NCBI GenBank assembly: GCA_027336345.1
Contig: DAHWFZ010000005.1
Coordinates: 1 to 9,206, forward strand
Direction of reading: 5' to 3'
Origin: Candidatus Wolfebacteria bacterium
GTDB taxonomy: Bacteria; Patescibacteriota; Minisyncoccia; UBA6257; UBA9933
Length of the DNA stretch: 9,206 nt
Shown here piece after piece: positions 1 to 4,923 of the stretch; positions within the stretch are counted from its first letter, which is position 1; each line of letters opens with the position of its first letter. The notes below the pieces were generated by a model. The model saw only the letters and a program-made list of their open reading frames with translations. It was not told the origin of the DNA and ran no database searches. Both the position numbers and the translations under genes were made by a program.

Positions 1-33
1 CGCTCTAGTTAACTAGAGCGGTATTTTTTATTA
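1..33 (+). terminator. Intrinsic terminator hairpin at left edge
   Basis: A perfect 20-nt palindrome, CGCTCTAGTTAACTAGAGCG (1-20), can fold as an 8-bp stem with a TTAA loop. It is followed by a T-rich run (22-32), the form of a rho-independent terminator for a plus-strand gene that would lie left of the window. It also lies downstream of minus-strand typA (stop at 59-61), so it could act in both directions, but the sequence needed to judge a U-tract on that side is outside the window. Confidence 0.7.
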
Positions 34-58
34 CTAGCGGCTAAACACCAATAACTTT

Positions 59-1852
59 TTAGCCTTTTCTCATATTGTTTTTCAAAATCCTTTTTCTCAA
101 GCGGATGCTTTTTGGATTGATTTCAACGAGTTCGTCGTCGTTGATATATTCAAGCGCCTGTTCAATGCTCAGTGTCTGCGGCGGAATCAAATCATTGGTA
201 ACGGCGTCGGTCTTGGCGCGGAAGTTCGTAAGCTGTTTCGGTTTGCAAATGTTAACAACCATATCGCCGGCTTTGGCGTTTTGTCCGACAACCTGGCCCT
301 CGTAAACCTTAACTCCCGGACCGACAAACATTTTGCCCCTTTCCTGGGCGTTTAACAAAGAATAAGCAGTGGATGTTCCGGTTTCGGAAACTATCAATGA
401 ACCCCTGAGCGGTTCCGGCAAATCCCCGAATTTCGGGAAGTAACCTGCAAAAAGAGTATTCATAATGCCTGTGCCTTTTGTTTCAATCATAAATTCATTC
501 CTGAATCCGATGAGTCCGCGGGTCGGGAGGAAGAAATGGAAAAACGCGGTCCCATTTTCAACGTTCATATTTTTCATTTCGCCTTTTCTGCGGCTCATTT
601 TTTCAATAACCACTCCGGAATATTGTTCGGCAACCTCAATCCAGACGTCTTCCGCCGGTTCCATTTGTTTTCCGTCAACTTCTTTGAAAATAACTTCCGG
701 TTTGGAAACCTGGAATTCAAATCCTTCGCGCCTCATTTTTTCAATTAAAATCGCCAAGTGGAGTTCGCCTCTGCCGCTAACAACGAATTTTTCCGCTGAT
801 TTTCCGGCTTCAAGCTCCAACGCAACGTCGTTCATAAGTTCTTTTTCAAGGCGTTCTTTAATGTTTCTTGATGTGCAATATTCTCCTTCCTGTCCGGAAA
901 AAGGCGAGTCGTTGACGCTGAAAACCATTTTCATTGTCGGCTTTTCAATTGAAATCGGCGGCAATGCCATTGGATTTTCCGCTTCGGAAATTGTGTCTCC
1001 GATTAAAATATCTTCAACTCCCGAAATTGCGGCAATATCGCCGGCTGAAAGTTCTTCAACCGCGATTTTTGCAAGTCCGTAAAATGACATAAGTCCCGTG
1101 ATTTTATGTTTGGAAATTTCCCCGGTGCGGGAAATTTTTGAAACCATCTGCCCGTTTTTGATTTTCCCTTGGTAAATTTTACCGACTCCGATTTTCCCTT
1201 TGTAATTGTCGTAGGAAATCGCGACAGTCATCATCTGAAGGGGGCCGGTTGCGTCGTTTTTCGGTTCCGGAATGTGTTTTATGACAGTGTCAAAAATCGG
1301 TTTAATGTCCGTCATTTTTTCAAGTTCCGGTTCGTAGCCGGCTTTGCCCAAACGGCCTGCGGCATAAATTATCGGGAAATCAAGCTGCTCATTGGTGGCT
1401 CCGAGTTCCATAAAAAGCTCAATGATTTTTTCAAGAGTGTGGTTTACGCGGGCGTTTACCTTGTCTATTTTATTGATAACAACGATTATTTTGTGTCCGA
1501 GCTCCAAAGCTTTTTTCAAAACGAATCTGGTCTGGGGCATGGGACCTTCCTGGGCGTCAACCAAAAGCAAGGCGCCTTCCACCATATTTAAAACGCGTTC
1601 CACTTCGCCGCCGAAGTCGGCCTGTCCGGGAGTGTCTATGATGTTGATTTTTGTCCCTTCGTATTGGATTGAAGCATTTTTTGAAAAGATGGTGATGCCG
1701 CGCTCTTTTTCAAGTTCGTTGGAGTCCATTATAAGATCCTGGTCGGCAATTTTGCCGAGATCTGTTCCGGATTGTTTTAAAAGTACGTCAACAAGGCTGG
1801 TTTTGCCGTGGTCAACGTGGGCGATAATTGCGATGTTTCTGATGTTCTCCAT
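59..1852 (-). CDS. typA: Ribosome-associated GTPase TypA/BipA
   Basis: A 597-aa translational GTPase of the TypA/BipA family (E. coli BipA is about 607 aa), which binds the ribosome and aids 50S assembly and stress or cold adaptation. The G domain shows G1 AHVDHGKTS (11-19), a RGITI switch-I segment (51-55), G3 DTPGQ (73-77) and G4 NKID (127-130). The C-terminal half carries TypA-specific blocks: LPTRGLIGFRNEF, the GSLIVSETGTSTAYSL region and a basic tail ending in RLRKRILKNNMRKG. The G3 motif has Gln77 where BipA and EF-Tu have the catalytic His; codon CAG is clear at 1622-1624. No Shine-Dalgarno precedes the ATG. A TATACA hexamer 6 nt upstream could drive leaderless transcription. Start choice is firm because the GTPase fold begins within five residues. 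It is divergent from the pseudouridine synthase across a repeat-rich gap. Confidence 0.97.
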   Translation of the reverse strand: MENIRNIAIIAHVDHGKTSLVDVLLKQSGTDLGKIADQDLIMDSNELEKERGITIFSKNASIQYEGTKINIIDTPGQADFGGEVERVLNMVEGALLLVDAQEGPMPQTRFVLKKALELGHKIIVVINKIDKVNARVNHTLEKIIELFMELGATNEQLDFPIIYAAGRLGKAGYEPELEKMTDIKPIFDTVIKHIPEPKNDATGPLQMMTVAISYDNYKGKIGVGKIYQGKIKNGQMVSKISRTGEISKHKITGLMSFYGLAKIAVEELSAGDIAAISGVEDILIGDTISEAENPMALPPISIEKPTMKMVFSVNDSPFSGQEGEYCTSRNIKERLEKELMNDVALELEAGKSAEKFVVSGRGELHLAILIEKMRREGFEFQVSKPEVIFKEVDGKQMEPAEDVWIEVAEQYSGVVIEKMSRRKGEMKNMNVENGTAFFHFFLPTRGLIGFRNEFMIETKGTGIMNTLFAGYFPKFGDLPEPLRGSLIVSETGTSTAYSLLNAQERGKMFVGPGVKVYEGQVVGQNAKAGDMVVNICKPKQLTNFRAKTDAVTNDLIPPQTLSIEQALEYINDDELVEINPKSIRLRKRILKNNMRKG

Positions 1853-1859
1853 GTAAAAT

Positions 1860-1927
1860 GTATAAAGTGAAATGTAAAATGGGTAAAGAAGATTTTCCTT
1901 TTTTACCTTATACTTTTTCCTTTATAC
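1860..1927. repeat. Imperfect inverted repeat in typA leader
   Basis: GTATAAAG at 1860-1867 matches CTTTATAC at 1920-1927 as an inverted repeat. The similarity continues inward through purine-rich words (GTATAAAGTGAAATGTAAAA on the left against GTATAAAGGAAAAAGTATAA from the reverse complement of the right arm). It could form a long, AT-rich hairpin immediately upstream of the typA start on the minus strand. Whether it is a regulatory leader structure or a decayed dispersed repeat cannot be told from one copy. Confidence 0.5.
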
Positions 1928-1940
1928 TAAATTAAAAAGC

Positions 1941-1955
1941 GGGCTCTTTCGCCCT
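1941..1955 (-). promoter_or_regulatory. Short GC hairpin with T-run (possible attenuator)
   Basis: On the minus strand GGGC-GAAAGA-GCCC is followed, after GC, by TTTTT. The stem is only 4 bp, so this is a weak terminator-like or attenuator-like element ahead of typA. It would matter only if transcription of typA starts further upstream than the promoter-like hexamer next to the start codon. Confidence 0.2.
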
Positions 1956-1958
1956 TGT

Positions 1959-2037
1959 CCTGTAGTAGATTTTGTCATCAATTTTTTACAAAAAAAATTA
2001 TTCGCAATAGCGAATAAATGGCAAAATTCACTACAGG
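1959..2037. repeat. MITE-like nested hairpin element
   Basis: Terminal inverted repeats of about 16 nt, CCTGTAGTAGATTTTG (1959-1974) and CAAAATTCACTACAGG (2022-2037), match with two adjacent mismatches. Inside lies a second perfect hairpin, TTATTCGC-AATA-GCGAATAA (1998-2017). The nested layout of about 79 bp, with no coding capacity, is what a small non-autonomous mobile element or a dispersed structured repeat looks like. No clear target-site duplication is visible. Confidence 0.55.
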
Positions 2038-2083
2038 GCTTGATTATTTATACTGGAAATTTAAATTATAGTCAATTTTCCGA

Positions 2084-2144
2084 TGTCATTCTGAGGTATG
2101 TCCGAAGAATCTCAAAAGATACTTCACTGGCGTTCAGTATGACA
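2084..2144. repeat. Palindromic dispersed repeat (TGTCATTCTGAG type)
   Basis: A 61-bp imperfect palindrome begins TGTCATTCTGAG and ends TTCAGTATGACA, with inner arms GAAGAATCTC and AGATACTTC. Repeats of this form (outer GTCATTCTGAG, inner GAAGAATCTC, mirrored) are scattered through intergenic regions of many bacterial genomes. It ends 7 nt before the promoter-like hexamer of the downstream pseudouridine synthase gene, so it may affect that gene's transcription. Confidence 0.6.
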
Positions 2145-2150
2145 AACTAG

Positions 2151-2156
2151 TATGAT
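2151..2156 (+). promoter_or_regulatory. -10 hexamer of pseudouridine synthase gene
   Basis: TATGAT matches the sigma-70 consensus TATAAT in five of six positions. It lies 7 nt upstream of the ATG at 2164, so transcription would begin at or next to that codon, giving a leaderless mRNA. No convincing -35 box is seen at the normal spacing. If correct, the in-frame ATG at 2152 lies inside the promoter and cannot be the start. Confidence 0.4.
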
Positions 2157-2163
2157 AAAAATT

Positions 2164-2859
2164 ATGCGTATCCAAAAATATCTATCGGAACAAAAAATCT
2201 TGTCCCGCAGAGAGGCGGAGGATTATATAAGAAAGGGATTGATAACCTTGAATGGCAAGGTGGTAAGGGAAATGGGGGTTCAGATTGATCCGGCGAAGGA
2301 TAAAATCGCTGTTATTGGGCGCGCCTTGGAAACAAACAATAAAATGACTGTGGCTGTTTACAAGCCGCGCGGGGTTGTTTGTTCAAAAATAGAAAGCGAA
2401 GGAGTGACGGTTTTCCAGACTTTTCCTAGATTCAGCAAGTTGAATGTTGTGGGCAGGCTGGACAAGGATAGCGAGGGTTTGCTGTTGCTTTCAAACGACG
2501 GCACAGTAACGTCCGCGGTTACAGGCAGCGACCATTTGATTGAAAAAGAATATGAAGTGTCGGTAAGAGAAGATATGACGCCGGGGAAAAAGAAAAAAAT
2601 GGAGGAGGGAATAGAACTTGAAGACGGAAAAACTTTGCCGACAAGGGTAAAAATTTTAAGTACGCATAAATTTTTGATTATTTTAAAGGAGGGTAAAAAG
2701 CACCAGATCAGGAGAATGTGCGCGACTATGTTTTTAACCGTAAACGGGTTAAAGCGCTTGAGAATCGGGAATATCCATCTGGATAAATTAAAGCCGGGAG
2801 ACGGCAGAATTCTTGAAAAAATGGAAATTGAAAAATTAAAGAGGATGGGAACTAAATAG
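2164..2859 (+). CDS. rRNA pseudouridine synthase, RsuA/RluB/E/F family
   Basis: Isomerises a specific uridine in ribosomal RNA to pseudouridine. The protein starts with an S4 RNA-binding domain (MRIQKYLSEQKILSRREAED, then ITLNGK). A catalytic domain follows, with the family signature GRLDKDSEGLLLL, whose first Asp is the catalytic nucleophile, and a C-terminal KKHQIRRMC motif. With the start at 2164 it is 231 aa, normal for this family. An in-frame ATG at 2152 would add four residues, but family members begin directly with the S4 domain and a TATGAT hexamer covers the earlier ATG, so 2164 is preferred. The target uridine and the exact subfamily cannot be assigned by eye. It stands alone, divergent from typA and convergent with dus. 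Confidence 0.93.
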   Translation: MRIQKYLSEQKILSRREAEDYIRKGLITLNGKVVREMGVQIDPAKDKIAVIGRALETNNKMTVAVYKPRGVVCSKIESEGVTVFQTFPRFSKLNVVGRLDKDSEGLLLLSNDGTVTSAVTGSDHLIEKEYEVSVREDMTPGKKKKMEEGIELEDGKTLPTRVKILSTHKFLIILKEGKKHQIRRMCATMFLTVNGLKRLRIGNIHLDKLKPGDGRILEKMEIEKLKRMGTK

Positions 2860-2927
2860 TTTAAAGGTGAAAGTTAAGTGGTTAAAGGAAAGAGTGAAAT
2901 AAAGTAAAAATCCAATTCTATTTAGCC

Positions 2928-2978
2928 AGCCCGGTAACATTACTTTAATGATAAAATTTAAAGTAATGTTACCGGGTT
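2928..2978. terminator. Long perfect hairpin between convergent genes
   Basis: Arms CCCGGTAACATTACTTTAA (2930-2948) and its exact reverse complement (2958-2976) enclose a 9-nt loop, and two more weaker pairs extend the base. The 19-bp perfect stem lies between the 3' ends of the plus-strand pseudouridine synthase and minus-strand dus, and holds the last two codons and stop of dus. A bidirectional terminator or 3'-end stabiliser is likely. No strong U-tract follows immediately on either strand, so termination is not certain. Confidence 0.55.
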
Positions 2979-3934
2979 AGTTCTTTCAGTAAATTTTTTA
3001 ATTCGTTAAGATCGTGCGCGTTCATTAATTGTGAGCGGATTTCTTTGGCGCCGTTGAATCCGGAGATATGGGATTTAACGTGTTTTTTGAGCATATTGAA
3101 ATTTTTCAATCCGTTGAAATATTTTTCAAACAAAGCCAGATGATTTTTTAAAACGGCAATTTTTTCTTTTTGGCTCACGGTGGAGTCGTCTTTGTCCGGA
3201 TTGAAAAACCACGGGTTGCCCAAAACTCCGCGTCCTATCATTACGCCGTCCACTCCGTAAGTTTTTGCTTTTTCATACGCGTCGTTAAGGGTTTTCACGT
3301 CGCCGTTTCCCAAGATTAAAGTATCCGGAGCTATTTGCGCGGAAATTTTTTTCGCCTTGGCGATTGAATCCCAGTCAGCCGGAACTTTGGACATTTGTTT
3401 CATTGTCCTGCCGTGGATTGTGATTGCCGCGGGTTTTGTTTCCAACAAAAAAGGAAGCCATTCTTCAATTGTATTTTCTTTAAATCCTAAACGTGTTTTT
3501 ACCGATATGGGCGCCGAGCCTGCGCCTTCTTGAGTTGCTTTTATAATTTCTTGCGCGAGTTTAGGATTTAAAATCAGAGCCGAGCCTGCGCCCATTTTAA
3601 CAACCGCTTTGTCCGGGCAGCCCATATTAATGTCTATGCCGTCAAAGCCGAGTTTGGAGATAATTTTAGCGGCTTCGTAAAATTTTTTCGGGTCAGTACC
3701 CCAAATTTGCGCCACAATCGGGCGTTCAATTTCTTCAAATTGCAGAAAGTATTTTATCAGGCGTTCCTGTGACTTGGGGTGGAGAAGCCCGTCAACGGAA
3801 ATGAACTCGGTAAAAAACACACTCGGTTTTCCGCATTGGGCGATTATTTGCCGAAAAACCGTATCCGTAATGTCATACATCGGCGCCACGGCTAGAATCG
3901 GAAATTTAAGTTTTGACCAAAATCCGTTTTCCAT
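2969..3934 (-). CDS. dus: tRNA-dihydrouridine synthase (Dus family)
   Basis: A 321-aa FMN-dependent enzyme that uses NADPH to reduce uridine to dihydrouridine in tRNA D-loops. It shows the TIM-barrel signatures in order: APMYDITD (17-24), QIWGTDP, the catalytic-Cys motif DINMGCP (101-107, Cys106) followed by KMGAGSAL, KTRLG (146-150), TIHGRT (172-177), GNGDV and the phosphate-binding IGRGVLGNPW (233-242). Length and order suit a complete DusB-like protein, but the specific tRNA position cannot be assigned. The stop codon lies inside the right arm of a long hairpin. A TTGAAA-16-TAGTAT promoter ends 7 nt before the ATG and there is no Shine-Dalgarno, so a leaderless message is plausible. Confidence 0.95.
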   Translation of the reverse strand: MENGFWSKLKFPILAVAPMYDITDTVFRQIIAQCGKPSVFFTEFISVDGLLHPKSQERLIKYFLQFEEIERPIVAQIWGTDPKKFYEAAKIISKLGFDGIDINMGCPDKAVVKMGAGSALILNPKLAQEIIKATQEGAGSAPISVKTRLGFKENTIEEWLPFLLETKPAAITIHGRTMKQMSKVPADWDSIAKAKKISAQIAPDTLILGNGDVKTLNDAYEKAKTYGVDGVMIGRGVLGNPWFFNPDKDDSTVSQKEKIAVLKNHLALFEKYFNGLKNFNMLKKHVKSHISGFNGAKEIRSQLMNAHDLNELKNLLKELTR

Positions 3935-3941
3935 AGGGTTT

Positions 3942-3969
3942 ATACTAACTGAATTAATGGATATTTCAA
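3942..3969 (-). promoter_or_regulatory. Promoter of dus (leaderless arrangement)
   Basis: On the minus strand TTGAAA (3964-3969) and TAGTAT (3942-3947) are separated by 16 nt, and the start codon follows 7 nt after the -10 hexamer. Both hexamers are close to the sigma-70 consensus. The short distance means the transcript would begin at or beside the ATG. Confidence 0.5.
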
Positions 3970-4029
3970 ATACTATTTTAATTTCATCTAGTGGTAGTAA
4001 AATTACTATTTTTTTGATAAAATGTATCT

Positions 4030-4707
4030 ATGCATAAAAGTTGGAGTAAGGGATTTACAAAAGAAAATCATCCGAGTATCAGGAAAATTTCCGAGACAAT
4101 GAAGCGAAAGAAAATAGATAATTTTAAGAAATGGAGGGAGACAATGATGGCGACAGGGAAGATAAAATCTGCATACCCTGAGTTTGTTAAAAATGGAGAT
4201 TTGGCTGAACTGATTGGCTGTATTTTGGGCGATGGGCACATCGAAAAATTTCCTAGGACCGAGAGGCTTTATATTACATGTAATTCAGATGATAAAGAAT
4301 TGATAAATAGATATGGTAATTTCGTAGAATATTTTTTTGAGAAAATACCGGTTTTTATGAAAGTGAAAACTGCTAACTGCGTAGTAATCAACTTATATCA
4401 AAAATTTATAAGTAAAAGATTGGGAATTCCGGCAGGCAGTAGGAAAAATTTAAATTTTAAATTGCCTGGGTGGATAAAAAATAAAGAAGAATATTTAATC
4501 AGATTTCTTAGGGGATTATATGAAGCCGAAGGCAGTTTTTGCATTCATGAGCCTACAAGTACTTATAAATTATTTTTTACCAATAAAAACGATTCATTAT
4601 TGAGTATTGTTTTTAATTCTTTAAAAGAATTGGGATTTCATCCGCATAAAAGTAAATATAATATTCAGGTCTCGCGAAAAGAAAGGTATATAGATTTAAG
4701 GATTTGA
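4030..4707 (+). CDS. Free-standing LAGLIDADG homing endonuclease, probably frameshifted at 3' end
   Basis: A 225-aa site-specific DNA endonuclease of the LAGLIDADG family with both motifs in one chain: LAELIGCILGDG (58-69) and FLRGLYEAEGSF (159-170). Their acidic residues (Asp68, Glu167) are the metal-binding catalytic pair. The N-terminal stretch SIRKISETMKRKKIDNFKKW (16-35) resembles the small basic DNA-binding modules (NUMOD-like) added to homing enzymes. It is not inside an intron or intein, and lies 39 nt before a tRNA-Gln gene. The frame ends in RYIDLRI and a tandem TGA-TAA, while the -1 frame at the same place continues as a family-like tail to a stop at 4734-4736. No Shine-Dalgarno is seen; TAAAAT lies 6 nt before the ATG. 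More AT-rich than the housekeeping genes to its left, which fits horizontal transfer. Confidence 0.88.
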   Translation: MHKSWSKGFTKENHPSIRKISETMKRKKIDNFKKWRETMMATGKIKSAYPEFVKNGDLAELIGCILGDGHIEKFPRTERLYITCNSDDKELINRYGNFVEYFFEKIPVFMKVKTANCVVINLYQKFISKRLGIPAGSRKNLNFKLPGWIKNKEEYLIRFLRGLYEAEGSFCIHEPTSTYKLFFTNKNDSLLSIVFNSLKELGFHPHKSKYNIQVSRKERYIDLRI

Positions 4708-4736
4708 TAAATTTTAGAGATTATAATAAGCTTTAA
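4677..4736 (+). pseudogene. Out-of-frame C-terminal tail of the homing endonuclease
   Basis: Shifting to the -1 frame at the CGAAAAGAAAGG purine run gives RKVYRFKDLINFRDYNKL after Lys217 and a TAA at 4734-4736. The pattern of Val-x-x-Phe-x-x-x-Ile-x-Phe-Arg is what I expect at the C-terminal end of this endonuclease type, whereas the zero-frame tail is not. The full product would be about 235 aa. The cause may be a real indel (net -1 or +2), slippage at A-AAA-G, or a base-calling error. Confidence 0.6.
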
Positions 4737-4746
4737 AAGTTATTAT

Positions 4747-4820
4747 TGCGGGATCTGCTAATGGTAGGCATATGGACTCTGAATCCATCAATCTTGGTTC
4801 GAATCCAAGTCCCGCAGCCA
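4747..4820 (+). tRNA. tRNA-Gln (anticodon CUG) with encoded CCA
   Basis: A complete cloverleaf folds by hand. The acceptor stem TGCGGGA (4747-4753) pairs with TCCCGCA (4810-4816). The D-stem is TGCT/GGCA with loop AATGGTA, and the anticodon stem is ATGGA/TCCAT with loop CTCTGAA. The variable region is 4 nt (CAAT) and the T-stem is CTTGG/CCAAG with loop TTCGAAT. Discriminator G4817 and a genomic CCA (4818-4820) follow. Anticodon CTG (4779-4781) reads CAG, glutamine. It separates the homing endonuclease from the accessory operon and is a candidate anchor for integration. Confidence 0.95.
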
Positions 4821-4923
4821 AGTCGTGCGTCGCTCGAGATACGTTAAAACCTAGATTTTTTAGAGACCGAAAACATGGATGGGTCTTAGATCTGAACTTA
4901 GTAAAAATAGAATATAAAAAACA
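4821..4923 (+). other. Leader between tRNA-Gln and accessory operon
   Basis: About 100 nt without a convincing gene. It contains an inverted repeat AGACC (4864-4868) / GGTCT (4881-4885), which could form a short hairpin with a 12-nt loop. Near its right end are AT-rich hexamers (TAGAAT at 4908-4913, TATAAA at 4913-4918) that could be the -10 box of the downstream operon, with no good -35 and no Shine-Dalgarno before the ATG at 4924. No terminator is evident, so read-through from the tRNA promoter is possible. Confidence 0.35.

Noticed and set aside
465..1856. Several plus-strand ORFs of 70-205 aa opposite typA
   Set aside because: They are antisense shadows of a strongly conserved gene, and their Ser/Phe-rich translations show no family motifs.
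1860..2145. CRISPR array or riboswitch in the typA-synthase gap
   Set aside because: The three inverted repeats differ from each other, with no regular repeat-spacer spacing and no known riboswitch core.
3989..4013. TAGTA-AAAT-TACTA hairpin followed by seven T as a terminator
   Set aside because: The stem is five AT-rich pairs only, and no plus-strand gene lies upstream to be terminated. It probably belongs to the AT-rich promoter region.
4006..4239. Minus-strand ORF of 77 aa opposite the homing endonuclease
   Set aside because: Antisense to the N-terminal part of the endonuclease gene, with no recognisable motif.
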